Below are positions 1 to 11,449 of a stretch of 64,000 nt of DNA, piece after piece. The position numbers and the translations under genes are program-made. The notes beneath the pieces were generated by a model. That model was not told the origin of the DNA. It worked only from the letters and a program-made list of their open reading frames with translations, and ran no database searches. How positions within the stretch are numbered: the stretch's first letter is position 1; every line of letters starts with the position of its first letter. The DNA is from Asterias amurensis (Eukaryota > Echinodermata > Asteroidea > Forcipulatida > Asteriidae): positions 12,334,761 through 12,398,760 of the forward strand of contig NC_092656.1 in NCBI RefSeq assembly GCF_032118995.1. The letters are read 5' to 3'.

Positions 1-937
1 CTCGGGACCGCTATTGCTACATCTTGACGGCGGATATGGAGACTTCTCGCACGAGAGGCCATTGCCACTAGCCAAGTTCCCTTTTTAGTCTGATATCAAA
101 TCCACTTCGTTGTATCAACAGAGCAGCTTACAATGGACAATTGCCTTGTTGGGGAGTAGACTTGACTCAAGACTCGGGACCGCTATATAGCTACGTCTTG
201 ACGGCGGATATGGAGACCTCTCGCACGAGAGGCCATTGCCACTCGCTAAAGTTCCTTTTAGTCTGATATCAAATCCACTTCGTTGTGTCAACAGAGCAGC
301 TTACAATGGTTCATTGTCTTGTTGGGGAGTAGACTTGACTCAAGACTCGGGACCGCTATAGCTACATCTTGACGGCGGATATGGAGACCTCTTGCACGAG
401 ACGCCATTGCCACTCGCTAAAGTTCCTTTTAGTCTGATATCAAATCCACTTCGTTGTGTCAACAGAGCAGCTTACAATGGTTCATTGTCTTGTTGGGGAG
501 TAGACTTGACTCAAGACTCGGGACCGCTATAGCTACATCTTGACGGCTGATATGGAGACCTCTTGCACGAGACGCCATTGCCACTTGCTAAGTTCCTTTT
601 AGTCTGATATCAAATCCACTTCGTTGTGTCAACAGAGCAGCTTACAATGGTTCATTGTCTTGTTGGTGAGTAGACTTGACTCAAGACTCGGGACCGCTAT
701 ATAGCTACGTCTTGACGGCGGATATGGAGACCTCTCGCACGAGAGGCCATTGCCACTCGCTAAGTTCCTTTTAGTCTGATATCAAATCCACTTCGTTGTA
801 TCAACAGAGCAGCTTACAATGGTCCATTGTCTTGTTGGAGAGTAGACTTGACTCAAGACTCGGGACCGCTATTGCTACATCTTGACGGCGGATATGGAGA
901 CCTCTCGCACGAGAACGGGACTTGAATCAAGTCTGTT
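1..937. repeat. 172-bp tandem array built on a transposon terminus
   Basis: A direct tandem repeat begins at CTCGGGACCGC at positions 1, 173, 346, 517, 687 and 859, so the period is 170-173 bp, with five full units and a partial sixth. Each unit contains TAGACTTGACTCAAG followed by a GC-richer stretch with GACGGCGGATATGGAG. The last unit ends in CGGGACTTGAATCAAGTC, which matches the end of the TAG-MITE elements at 23317-23628 and 34486-34649. The array therefore looks like local amplification of a MITE end. It continues past the left window edge. I see no gene in it. Confidence 0.9.
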
Positions 938-1009
938 GAGGAGCCGCTCTGCAAGCTCTGACGTAAGCTCATTGTTGATGCTCCTCTCTTTCCCAGACAT
1001 CTTCAGCGT

Positions 1010-1450
1010 TAAAGCCTGAACATATGACGTCACACTTCGAGGTTCGTGAATAGCGCCAGAGGTTTGCTTAGCCTTGGTCTCCCCGTCCATAATCACCTTT
1101 CATCTACATTCATTTACACATCTACACATCTACACTTAATGTAATGGGACTGAATGTAGTCCTACACTATGCAAGTACATTTACATATACTGTACATAAT
1201 CTCCACATTGCATACAGACGACCGAAAGCAAGCGTTCCATATATGTGTTTTGATTGGTCCGTTTGTCAGCTGCACCCACCTCACCTCCACCAATCAAGAC
1301 ACAGACATGTAAAGTTTACGTTATTGAACGTTGTATCCTATGACATCATTTAATCCAATTAAGTTACATGCTCTGTCGGAAAAGTAACCTGTCTTTATCG
1401 TAAGTGGATAACCAGTCTACTGCACTGCATTCTCTAACGGCAGTCACCGT
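1010..1450. repeat. dispersed repeat with CCAAT-like boxes
   Basis: The segment starts with AGCCTGAACATATGACGTCA and contains CAGACGACCGAA followed by GATTGGTC and, 30 bp on, ACCAATC. The same order recurs at 25360-26340, where another element interrupts it, and the first 40 bp recur at 34099-34140. Paired inverted CCAAT-type boxes are compatible with a promoter-bearing element, but that function is inferred. Confidence 0.5.
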
Positions 1451-1765
1451 TGGTTTCAGTCTGTTTCTTTAAGTCTTTGCGTAATTCTCAGTCGTCATCT
1501 TAGAGATTTTGTTTTTTCTCGAGCCTCGTCAAAACTCTTCGAGTTTCTTGTGGGGTTCGAGGTTGTAAGTAGCCGACAGAACACAGTTGTAATCTTCAAG
1601 TTTAGATTATTGATCATCAGTCTTCTTCAAGGCATCTTATCATCATCTTTACTCCAACCTCATCAGACCTCATAGCAACTGTCAGCCTTTTGTTTCTTCG
1701 GTTATCATCAGCTGTTTATACAAAGTAGTCGTCTTGAACTTGGTCATACTATCGTTTTGCGAGTT

Positions 1766-1814
1766 ATGTCGTCATCCACAGCCGATAAAAATCCTACATT
1801 GGGGCAAAGCAACG
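1766..1814 (+). other. possible first coding exon (weak)
   Basis: An ATG opens MSSSTADKNPTLGQSN and then meets a GTCAGT donor-like site at 1815. It lies downstream of the CCAAT-bearing segment and a long leader rich in TC. No second exon could be identified, so this could equally be chance. Confidence 0.12.
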
Positions 1815-2020
1815 GTCAGTATGTTCTTTTCTGAGTAAATTATCCTGCGCACAAATAGGCCTAACCATTGCAATTATGACTTAAAGTCACCTGGAAGTGG
1901 TATTTTTTCAAAATAAAGCTTTTGTCACTAATATATGTGTTTTGATAAGTTGAATGTGAATAAACAGTTAACTAAGGTTTTAAAAAATCAGTTCTTATGT
2001 TATTTACAAATTTAAGAGTA

Positions 2021-2330
2021 GACCCCGACCCGAGAGGGCGCTGTTCGTGACGTCAATCGATGCAGACTTTGCCTGTAATGCGTAGCGTAAACACAATTGC
2101 AAAGTACATGTACGGACCAAGTCGTGAGTTTGTACGTTTCAAAAAAAGAAAATTTTGTTTTTTTCCGGCAATGCCGACCAGGTGTATTGCTGCTGAATGC
2201 AGAAAAACACTTTTTGAAATGTACCAACTCACGACTTGGACGTACATGTACTTTGCACGTGTGTTTACTATACGCATTGCAGGCAAAGTCTGCCTTGAAT
2301 GACGTCACAAAAGGGGTAGGCGGAGTCAGC
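2021..2330. repeat. fold-back (hairpin) element
   Basis: Two arms of about 90 bp, 2058-2145 and 2203-2295, are imperfect inverted copies: GCAGACTTTGCCTG on the left and CAGGCAAAGTCTGC on the right. They flank a short unique centre. A TGACGTCA motif lies just outside each arm. The overlapping open frames here on both strands are a by-product of the palindrome, not genes. Confidence 0.8.
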
Positions 2331-3376
2331 CCCCAAACAACTTTATATATTTTTTAAACATATAAATCGTGACAAACAATTACTAAAATAATTGTTCTTG
2401 TTCGTAAGCATATACTCTTATGTTTGAAAGAAAAAAAATATATTTCCAGGTGACTTTAATCATGTGCGAAATTAATTAACAACTTACGCGTACAACGAAT
2501 TAGTATTATAATCAAATGGCATGGCTGACTACTGGGGTTCAAAAGGGGTCGTAGTTTTAAGCATAATTATGAGTATAGGCAGTAAATTTGTTGTAAAAAC
2601 CCCCAAAATATTGTAATTTGCTATTTAAATAATAACAAATAAATTATGTTTGTAAGGTACAAAAATCCACAAAATTAAGGTGGTAAGGACGCGCGCGAGG
2701 GAAACCTCATACATCAGTTATAATAATAATGAAAATCAGACAGAACAATATTATAATATAAAGCCACAATAAACAAGGTGAAACAAAATAGCGGATTAAT
2801 ACGGTATTACGTACAATAGAGAGAAAAATATTTGTATTCGTTTTCTTTTTTCCAACCCATGAAAATATTATCACCATCGCACTCATTCACTAATAGCAAT
2901 TGTATATTCTAGTTTGATACATTCTTTCTAGGCATTCGATTACCTGAATTTGTTTTCTTTACCATGCCTCTCTACTAGCATGTTCATGATACTGTGTCTT
3001 CATGTTCCGTACATAACAACAGTCGCGTAAAAGACACGTTAATAGGTCGAGTGTGGGGGGGGGGGGGGGCAAACTGTTCTTAGCGGGCTCGTGCCCTGTA
3101 TGCGTCACTGTTCCGGCTTATGTCATTCGATTGAATAAACATTCTCATAGTAAGTAACGGTGTCTGCATGCTGCTGAGATTACAAGTCTTGTGTTTTCCC
3201 TAAGTGGGTTTTGTTGACGGCGCTTCCCTGTTGGAGATTGCCTAAAACGGTAAATTACCTTAAGTGACTATGCCTTTTGGACAGGGAATACCCCCCCCCA
3301 CACCTAAACAAAACAAATCAAGGACAGTTGTTATTATAAATAATTAAACATTATATTAACCTGGTAATGGAAAGCA
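2331..3376. other. gene-free stretch
   Basis: AT-rich sequence without a recognisable gene or clear repeat. The only marked feature is a run of 15 G at 3055-3069. Confidence 0.5.
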
Positions 3377-3778
3377 AGTCTCATAATAAATAATATCGAG
3401 GTCTCATAAAGCGCACGAATCTACTAAACAAGGTACTCAAGGCGCTGAGTATAATTATTATACAAACCTTCAGGGAGATTAGGTTATTGAAGTGATGAAC
3501 TCTGATACCCAATTATGTAGCATCCTTAAAAAGGGTTTACAAGGTGCTACGGCGCATACAGCAGCTACAGTCAGGAACACCGTGGCGAACCCCCTTCTCT
3601 TTTCGATATACACAACGCATGGGAACAACGGCTTTACGTCCCGTCCGAAGGATGAAGCCACGGTTTAATGATCTTGCTTAAGGACGCAAAATGTCACGGC
3701 TGGGGATTCGAACCCACATTCTGCTGATCTGAAACACCAGAGTTTGAATTCGGTTCTCATAACCGCTCGGTCACGACA
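3377..3778 (-). repeat. tRNA-headed SINE, near full length
   Basis: Read on the minus strand, 3778-3692 folds as an 87-nt tRNA-like head: acceptor TGTCGTG pairs with CGTGACA, the loop TTCAAAC gives a Leu-type CAA anticodon, there is a long variable arm, and the B box is GGTTCGAATCC. A pol III-type TTTT follows the head directly. The body contains CTTCGGACGGGACGTAAAGC, a SINE core I recognise from many marine invertebrates. The tail ends in CGCCTTGAGTACCTTG and an ATTATT-rich run. One anticodon-stem mismatch and the attached body argue against a functional tRNA gene. Confidence 0.85.
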
Positions 3779-3828
3779 CTTCCTAAGCGTGTTATGTGTG
3801 TAAGTGCGGTACGAAAACAAATTGCTTC

Positions 3829-3879
3829 CGGGCAGACCGGGATTGACCCAGGGAAGCTAATTATCGAACGCACCCTATA
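3829..3879. repeat. fragment of a hAT-like MITE end
   Basis: GACCCAGGGAAGCTAATTATCGAACGCACCC matches in pieces the terminus of the element at 51829-51981 (GGGTGCGTTCG plus AGCTTCCCTGGGTC, reverse complement). Only one end is present. Confidence 0.5.
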
Positions 3880-4439
3880 TTTCACAATGCCGCGCTTTTG
3901 TCGAAATCAAACTATTTGATTTTGACATAGCAAGAGCGCGATGTTTAAAACGGGCCCAAGGCTCGTGAGTGTACGACTCAACGGTTGATTTCACTTGAGA
4001 CAGCGGACTAGTCAATGCTGTAAAAAAATCCAGCGGATGAATGACCTTGCCCTTACCGATCTAACTTATTATTTTTTTAGTTAACGCACCAGTCACAACA
4101 ATGATCGTAAACTTAAGGTAACTTTGGCTGTAAACATAATTCCGGAAAGCAATATAATTATGTATGTGCATAGCAAGATTTTGTGATTATACAGGCTTAT
4201 TAAAAATGGGCACAGGTCACTCGCTGCAGAGTATCTCAAATAACTTACCCCATGCCTAATGAAACAATGTGTAATTAGCACAATAATTATGATAGTCATG
4301 TGATGGTTTTTTTCTTTCTAGGATCTAAACTTGATGTTTCTGTTGCCATGGTGACATTTGATGTAGCCATCAATCTCTGGTGCAAGCTAATGCATTCTCA
4401 ATCGTAGAAAGCAGAATTCCTACACAGAGACACCCTTGA

Positions 4440-4620
4440 TGTTCCTGTATACATGTACACTCCATAAAGCAAACTGACGGATTCAAGAGCTTTTCTTGAA
4501 CACCAAAAAGTGCACTGATCGAAACGTCGAGTTGCTGCACAGTACCGCTCCATTTCAAAACAACCTCAATTTATTGGTGAAAGAGATTCGTGGTGTTTCC
4601 CCTCGAACTTTAGTCTCAAG
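4440..4620. repeat. decayed HP-family hairpin sequence in the GPCR leader
   Basis: CACTGATCGAAACGTCGAG at 4513-4531 equals the conserved core of the small retroposon-like element at 59233-59403. The following CCGCTCCATTTCAAAAC and GTGGTGTTTCCCC segments keep the same order as in that element. It lies immediately upstream of the GPCR start and is probably part of its 5' leader, if the leader is unspliced. Confidence 0.4.
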
Positions 4621-4676
4621 AAATCAAGGATTTTTTGGAGAAAAGAATATATTGATTCGATCAAATTATTTTGACG

Positions 4677-5642
4677 ATGGAATCAGTCAATTTTACCAGT
4701 TCAACTTCTGCCAACACGTTCGACGGCCAGCTGTTTTTCTATTACACAATGAGCAGCATTGGCATACTCGGCAATGGATTTGTTTGCTTTGTCATGCTTC
4801 GCTACAGGAAAGTTTTCAACTCCACCACAAACAAACTAATGATCCACCAATCCTGTCTAGATCTCATCGGGTCGTGTGTGTTCCTGGTGGAGAGATTCGC
4901 CCACATGGATGCCGTGCCAGACAGCTTTCTCGGTCGGCTCTACTGCCGCGTCTGGTGGTCGGAATGGCCTCAGTACGGCATGTTTGTGGCCTCCACGTGG
5001 AACCTGGTCGCCATATCGGTAGAGCGTTACCTCGCAATCTGCCGAACCGTTTGGTATCGAAATGTTTTCACTCCACGGAAGCTGAAACTCGTCTTGATGA
5101 CCACGTGGATGATGGGCTGGGTAGAAAATGCCCATCTTCTGATAGTATGTTTCTATGACAGCGAGACTCTCGGCTGCAATGTGTCCTGGTTCAGCTCAGA
5201 GATCCAGGCCGTTGCGGGCGTCCTGGTGTTCCTGCACGAGCTTGTGGTTCCGATGACGATCATGGTATTTTGCTACTCTCTTATTATCTGGAAGCTCCGC
5301 CAGAGGGCAAAGGCTCACGGCAAAAACAACAACACCAGTGCTCAGGAGACGTTCTCTAAAGCCAATCGTGACGTCACACAGACAGTCGTATTGCTAACCA
5401 TCTTCTTCCTCATTTGCTGGAGCCCGACTGAGACCAACTACCTGCTGTTTAACCTAGGTGTGTATCAACCTGCTAACCTTTATGAAGACATCTTTTATCA
5501 AGTTACGGGAGGTATTGTTGTCATTAACTTGTGCATCAGTCCGTTCATTTACTGCTTTATGTACGAAAGGTTTCAGAAACAGTTGAAAGAGATGGTCGGG
5601 CGCCGTACACGACGAGTTGACGACTCTTCAATCTTGACCTGA
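4677..5642 (+). CDS. class A (rhodopsin-like) GPCR, orphan
   Basis: An intronless 321-residue seven-transmembrane receptor. I start at ATG 4677 (MESVNFTSS); an earlier in-frame TTG is not a eukaryotic start. Class A landmarks are in order: GN at 32-33 in TM1, D62 in TM2, C90 (TM3) and C167 (second extracellular loop) for the conserved disulfide, ERY at 116-118 in place of DRY, W148 in TM4, P192 in TM5, CWSP at 247-250 in TM6, and SPFIY at 288-292 in place of NPxxY. The N-terminus is short with one N-glycosylation site (NFT), which fits a small-ligand or peptide receptor. The tail is short and basic and has no clear PDZ motif. The ligand cannot be named. Single-exon lineage-specific expansions of such receptors are known in echinoderms. 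Confidence 0.93.
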   Translation: MESVNFTSSTSANTFDGQLFFYYTMSSIGILGNGFVCFVMLRYRKVFNSTTNKLMIHQSCLDLIGSCVFLVERFAHMDAVPDSFLGRLYCRVWWSEWPQYGMFVASTWNLVAISVERYLAICRTVWYRNVFTPRKLKLVLMTTWMMGWVENAHLLIVCFYDSETLGCNVSWFSSEIQAVAGVLVFLHELVVPMTIMVFCYSLIIWKLRQRAKAHGKNNNTSAQETFSKANRDVTQTVVLLTIFFLICWSPTETNYLLFNLGVYQPANLYEDIFYQVTGGIVVINLCISPFIYCFMYERFQKQLKEMVGRRTRRVDDSSILT

Positions 5643-5800
5643 GAGGCGCAAGGCCGAAGGCAAGAGGCTGGTCACCAGACCAACTTTTTGCTCGATTTGC
5701 TTATAATGTGCGGAATTGTTGCACGAAGCATTTACATTTATACATTGACCCCCCCCCCCCCATCGTTAAAGGAAAGCTATATTAAAGAATTTCTTGAATA

Positions 5801-6185
5801 GACCCTTCCCATGAAATATGTAAATTGTACATAGCGCGTGCGCACTAACGTTTTGGTTGACAAAATGAGGGAACATCGCGCTGTTTTGTACACGGCTAAT
5901 ACACCGATCCATCAAGCCAGGCCCAATTGTCATTGACCAATCACAACCGCGAAATCTGATCACCATTTGAACCGTTTGGTGATCTTTGCACTAATGGTGA
6001 TCGGGTTTCGCGGCTGTGATTGGTCAACTGGTAAGGAGGCGGGGCGTAATGGATCGGTCTATTGGCCGGGTGCGTGACGCAGACGCGATTGCGCGTCTGC
6101 TTAGTGCACAACTCTATGGCATTTGCCAACCAACAGGGTCTGTACGCATGCGTGAATGTGATTAGCATATTTCATGGGAAGGGTC
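5801..6185. repeat. MITE with GACCCTTCCCATGAAATATG terminal inverted repeats
   Basis: The left end GACCCTTCCCATGAAAT and the right end ATTTCATGGGAAGGGTC are exact inverse copies 385 bp apart. The interior contains another inverted pair around TGATTGGTCAA. No coding capacity and no clear target-site duplication. Confidence 0.85.
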
Positions 6186-6649
6186 CATTGGCCGTGCAGT
6201 GAGTCCTAAAGTTCACTGCGTGGGTGTGTTTTTTGAAAAACTTGTGTCATTCAACTTCAAAGGATGAGCAGTTAACCTGCCTCGCGCGGTTAGAAACACT
6301 ACTGGTTTGTGCATGATTCATTTGCGTCCACTGTTTGTAACATGGCGATGACAGGTGTGAGTTGCAAGAAGAAAGAGGTGTTTTTGTTTTAGCTCTTTCT
6401 TCATATGGGGCTTTCTCGTAATATTGTTACAGTCATTATTGTAAAGCCTTTTTATTTGACGCACTGCTAGATTTTCCTGTACTTATTTTTATAGGAGCAG
6501 TTTCCACAATATTAGGAACCAAAATATACAGTAGTTATAAAGTCATTAAAACGGATGATAATAGTAGATTATAAGATAAAATACTTCAAATAAAAAAGGC
6601 ATTTATAGTACCTGCATCTCTTTGGAAATCCTTGTGCCTGTTCCCTTAG

Positions 6650-7020
6650 AGACATTGGACACCATTCGTATTTGTCAGAGACCAGTGCTCCCTTGGTGTG
6701 TCTCAACATATATGCACAAAATATCAAACCTGTGAAAATTTGAGCTCACTGGTAGTCGAAGTTGCGGGAATGCAAGAAAAAAAAAACTTTTCACACGAAG
6801 TTGTGTGCGTTTAGATGAAGAATTTCGTGACCTCAAAATAATTCTAATTCTGAGGTCTCGAAATTAAATTCGTGGACAATTACTTCTTTCTCGAAAAATA
6901 TTTCACTTCAGAGGGAGCCGTTTCTCACAATGTTTTAAACTATCAACCTCTCCCCATTACTTGTTTCCAAGATAAGGTTTTATGCTGATAGTTATTTTGA
7001 GTAATTACCAAAAATGTCCC
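6650..7020. repeat. TTAA-1 palindromic MITE
   Basis: First of about 17 copies of the dominant repeat. Intact copies start AGGCACTGGACAC and end with the inverse, and are flanked by TTAA. Inside, a second inverted pair surrounds GAGACCTCA...TGAGGTCTC. This copy has a TTAG left flank and a worn right end. Confidence 0.85.
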
Positions 7021-7445
7021 ATGCTGGACTATATTAAATTAACATCAATTCCTACATTCAGCTCCTCTGTGTTATTTTCATAAACCCTGAGTGGGATCAA
7101 CTTGCAAAAATAAATCAAATCTGCTTCTCTCTAACATGAACAACTAACCGAGTTAAATTCAACTTAAAATCTCAATGTACTTTATTCAAAGTGAATTTTA
7201 GATATAAATTGTAGGTCCTGCTTTATTCTGGATACCTTCCCTTGATAATTTGCTCCTCTTTTCTTTCTATAAATGGATATTTTTATAAATTGATAATACG
7301 CCTCTGACGATGCCTAGTCATTGTCTGATTCCCTTCTGACGCACTGCAAATTTAAAAAGGGCACTCAAGTTTTACATACTGTTATTGTTATATTAAATAT
7401 GATGTATTTCATGAACATTAATTTAATTGTGGATATCATTATAGT
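7021..7445. other. gene-free stretch
   Basis: AT-rich sequence with no repeat or gene I can recognise. Confidence 0.5.
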
Positions 7446-7527
7446 CAACTTTTAAAAATCTTTCCAATCAAACTGTTTCAAACGCTTTGCATAGACCAAC
7501 TCGCCCGATCCAAGGCAACGTGTCCCT
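7446..7527. repeat. TTAA-3 MITE, right end only
   Basis: The segment ends CCAAGGCAACGTGTCCCT followed by TTAA, the same terminus as the complete copies at 40065-40443 and 58727-59109. Confidence 0.75.
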
Positions 7528-7699
7528 TTAAGTTGAGGTTCAAGGGTATAGTTTGAATGTTCAAGCAAGCTTGTAAAGTAATTGGCCTTCAGAAAGAGTA
7601 TCCAGAGGCTATAATATACATTTCTCATATGCAATATAATTAACTAATGTTATGTCTGCCCCGACAATCCACTAACATGCCAAAATCCTAAGTTGGTTT

Positions 7700-8300
7700 C
7701 GTATTGGATATTGAATATTTTGTACAGCGAATAATCAATGTTGCTTTTCGATATTGGATATTGGGAATTTATGTAGGTTTGTACAGCAAATGTATACCTT
7801 GTACATCGATATTGGATATTGGACATTCCCGTAGGTTTGTACAGTGAATTTATACCTTGTACATTGATATTGGATATTGGACATTCCCGTAGGTTTGTAC
7901 AGTGAATTTATACCTTGTACATCGATATTGGATATTGGACATTCCCGTAGGTTTGTACAGTGAAATTCTACCTTGTACATCGATATTGGATATTGGACAT
8001 TCCCGTAGGTTTGTACAGTGAATTTATACCTTGTACATCGATATTGGATATTGGACATTCCCGTAGGTTTGTACAGTGAATTTGTACCTTGTACATCGAT
8101 ATTGGATATTGGACATTCCCGTAGGTTTGTACAGTGAATTTATACCTTGTACATCAATATTGGATATTGGACATTCCCGTACGTTTGTACAGTGAAATTC
8201 TACCTTGTACATCGATATTGGATATTAGGGCCGTATGTTTGTGCAGCGAATATCTACCTTAAACCAATATGTATAGGATATTGGACATTCCTATGCTTTT
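7700..8300. repeat. 58-bp minisatellite
   Basis: The unit starts CGATATTGGATATTGGACAT and recurs at 7749, 7807, 7865, 7923, 7981, 8039, 8097, 8155 and 8213, exactly 58 bp apart, with a worn unit at each side. Because 58 is not a multiple of three, the open frame on the minus strand cycles through all three unit frames. It is a repeat artefact, not a gene. Confidence 0.95.
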
Positions 8301-8322
8301 GTAGCGAAATGTACATGTACAA

Positions 8323-8323
8323 A

Positions 8324-8366
<43 letters not shown>
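8323..8366. repeat. (ATCT)n microsatellite
   Basis: About eleven ATCT units in a row. Confidence 0.95.
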
Positions 8367-8367
8367 A

Positions 8368-8430
8368 TATTTCAAGAAAGAAGTAATTTTCCACGAATTT
8401 GATTTCGAAACCTCAGATTTAGAATTTATA
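8368..8430. repeat. TTAA-1 MITE fragment
   Basis: AAGAAAGAAGTAATTTTCC and ATTTGATTTCGA match the inner part of the TTAA-1 repeat; both ends are missing. Confidence 0.7.
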
Positions 8431-8718
8431 TTTTTATATACATGTACATACTGTCACTACAGAAATTGTAGGCCTACATTGTGTTAGCAAAATTGGACAA
8501 TGAAGTTATTTGACAAAGACGTCGTCGGGTGCTTCATAAAACTCGATGTAGCTATGGCAACCTCGTATACGTCGTATCAAACCATGTGTGGAAGAATGAA
8601 TTTAACAAAGTGGTCATTCTTTTTTACTTGTTATGTGCCAACCCCAAGGGTACACCTTTTGCTAAAGAAACCGACTTGAACAATAATATAAAAATTTAGT
8701 GACTCTTTCTAGATTTTT

Positions 8719-8797
8719 TAATGATTATAATAATGCGAAGCCTTGTATAATGCACGTATCTACTTTACAAGGAACTCAAGGCGCTGAGTGTTCTATT
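8719..8797 (-). repeat. SINE 3' tail fragment
   Basis: On the minus strand CTCAGCGCCTTGAGTTCC is followed by TGCATTATACAAGGCTTCGC and an ATTATT run, the same tail as the SINE at 3377-3778. The head and body are missing. Confidence 0.75.
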
Positions 8798-11110
8798 CCA
8801 TTGATTGGTCACGCATGCACATTCACAATACACAGTCTTTTTACAAAATGATGAAAAGAGTCAATTATAAGAGATGTTAAATTTGCATTGGGGATAAAGA
8901 GTGTTAAGAGTCAATTAAAGCCGTTGGACACTATTGGTTATTACTCAATATAATTATCAGCATAAAACCTCACTTCGTGTAATGGGGAGAGGTTGATAGT
9001 ATACAAATATTGACTGCTTCGAGTGCTATGCACTCAAAAAATGTTTTTTTCAACTTACTTAATTTTATTAAGGCAAGTTTGTTGCCTCAATTTTATTGAG
9101 TAGATTGAACGGGATAAGAATTTAAGTTCTTTGTATTTTTATTCCTCAAGTTATTTAAACTTAAAATGTCAACGTCCAGTTAACTTAAAAACTATGTGTT
9201 CCTCGCTTTTTCAAGTTAGCTTTACTGATTTGAAATGAGTTGGGATGACATATTACGATTCATTTACTATTACTCAAATCTAAGGCAAGTTGAAATAAAT
9301 TGAGGCTAGAAGTAGGCGCTACGTTTAATTGTAAGTAAAATAAACTCAAACGCGTTTTCTTCGAATTACTTAATTGTATTAAGGCAAGTTTGTTGACTCG
9401 ATATAATTGAGTAAATTGAACAGGACAAGAATATAAGTTTTTTGTACTTGTATTCCCCAAGTTTGTTAAACTTAAAATATCACAGCCCAATTTACTCATT
9501 GTGATGCAACTAATATTACTTCCTATGGCAAGTTGAATTAACTTACAATTCGAAGTGGGCGCTACTTTTCATTTGAAGTAAAATTAACTAAAAACCAATT
9601 GATTAAATCAATTCAATTTTACTCAGTATGGGTTTGTTTGATTTATTTGAATTTGGTTATTAACCCAACAAAATTATATTATTGTATGTAACTTGAATTT
9701 GCAAGGTAAATAGGCGCAAATAATTTAAGTTTGTGCTACTCACATTTAACTTAGACAATCACAAAAATAAAATGATCCGGGCAAGTTTAATTGATTGAGG
9801 TAGATTCCACAAGGTGTTTATTCAGATTGCACATGAAATTAAACTGAATTACAGCGCTAATAGTACTTAAATGTTTTAAACTTAATTCGCAGTGTGATTT
9901 TATACTGGTGTGTAATATTATGATGCAAGAATTAACACAAATCAATGTGTAAACAATTTAAGTCATAGAGTTGACGGAAATTAACTGAGTTGAGGAAATT
10001 AACCGATTAGGGGGTAAATTACATACTGATATTTGTAAATAACACTCAAACAAAATCATGAAAGTGATTTCTGTGTGTTACTAAAATTATTGACACTCCA
10101 AATTCAGTAAGGTTTGACTTGCGGTTTGTGCAATTATCTACCATGAACGCATTTATTTTATTTTAACATAATATGAACAACAACAACAACAACAACAATC
10201 ATTTTTAACGATAACATCAGCAAACTCGTTTGAACACTCTTGAAGGATTTGGGTTATTTCTGTAACACATAACACAATTTCCAGAGATTCCTATTAAACT
10301 TACACCGTTTGAAGATATTGACAGTAGAAATCTTATATTACTTGTTGAGGTGCTGTAGTTTTTGAGAAAGAAAAAAAAATGTTTTACTCATTCCTCAGCA
10401 AGTAACATTGTAAGGGAAGCTTTCTACTATCATTATTTTCAAACTGTATGAGTTTAATGTAAATCTGTGGATATTGTTTTTTGTATCATACAAAAAGTAC
10501 CCAGACCCTTTAACTTCATAGCATAATCACATAAAAAAACACCTTGCTTTGTTGTATCAATTTTTAGTTGTGTTTATGATACAACTTTCATTTGTTAACG
10601 TCTCAATTATCTGACACGGAAGTTATTAAATACAGTATTGTTTTTGGCAAGTGGTCATACGCTTCAAAACAATATTCTCTTGACGGTGTGGAACATAACT
10701 AAAGTACAGATTTTTCAGAAAGAACTTTGAAGAAAAAGCATCTGGCTGACAAGTCATATCAAACAGGTTTAGGATGCATTTATAAGATAAGACTTTTTTG
10801 GACTATTCTTTTAAAAAATAAATTTCAAGTTAACACCCCCCCCCCCGAAAGATGTATTTTTGTTAGTCTTTGTTAAGCGAGTAAAATTAGTGGAATAATA
10901 AAAGATAATGTACTGCAATAAGGTGTCTCTAGCAAAGAGACCTACTGCAGGTTATTATTTACAAACAATAATTTTTAAGCTAAGGACCCATTTAATTGAC
11001 CTTTAAAAAAAACCTTATAAAGTGCAGAGAAATCAACTTTAGGTCATTGTAATGTCTAGCATTGGGTATAGATATTCAGCTTGCTCAACCTTAATGTTAC
11101 ATCACTTTAA

Positions 11111-11237
11111 AGGGACACGTTGCATTGGATCGGTTGAGTTGGTCATTGAAAAGTGTTTGAAACCGTTTGATAAACACTTTTCCTTGGATAAACACTTTTC
11201 ATGGACCAACTCGACCAATCCAAGGCAACATGTCCCT
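11111..11237. repeat. short TTAA-3 MITE derivative
   Basis: AGGGACACGTTGCATTGGAT after TTAA pairs with ATCCAAGGCAACATGTCCCT at the other end. The interior is reduced to two direct copies of an AAACACTTTTC segment. It lies within the CACTA-like element. Confidence 0.75.
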
Positions 11238-11449
11238 GTAAGTAATAAGTAGAAAAAAAGATTGTTCAGTAAAACTTGTATAAAGGTACATGATTAATTA
11301 TAGCATTACATTGGCAAGTGGTCAGCTGGTTTCAATCACTATTCTTTAGAACAACATATGGTTTTTGAAGAACTACTTCTTGTCTGCGGTGGGAAAAATG
11401 TCTTTGCCATTTTTTCCATAATCACTTTTCCATTGTGTGTTTTCTTCAA

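Noticed and set aside
1-937. CRISPR-like array
   Set aside because: The whole 172-bp unit is repeated without variable spacers, and the genome is animal.
2012-2357. Overlapping 77-98-codon open frames on both strands
   Set aside because: They lie in the arms of a fold-back repeat and mirror each other; no domain is visible.
3692-3778. Functional tRNA-Leu(CAA) gene
   Set aside because: The fold is good, but it has an anticodon-stem mismatch and is joined to a SINE body and tail.
7735-8386. Cys/Tyr-rich repeat protein
   Set aside because: Pure 58-bp minisatellite read through all frames.
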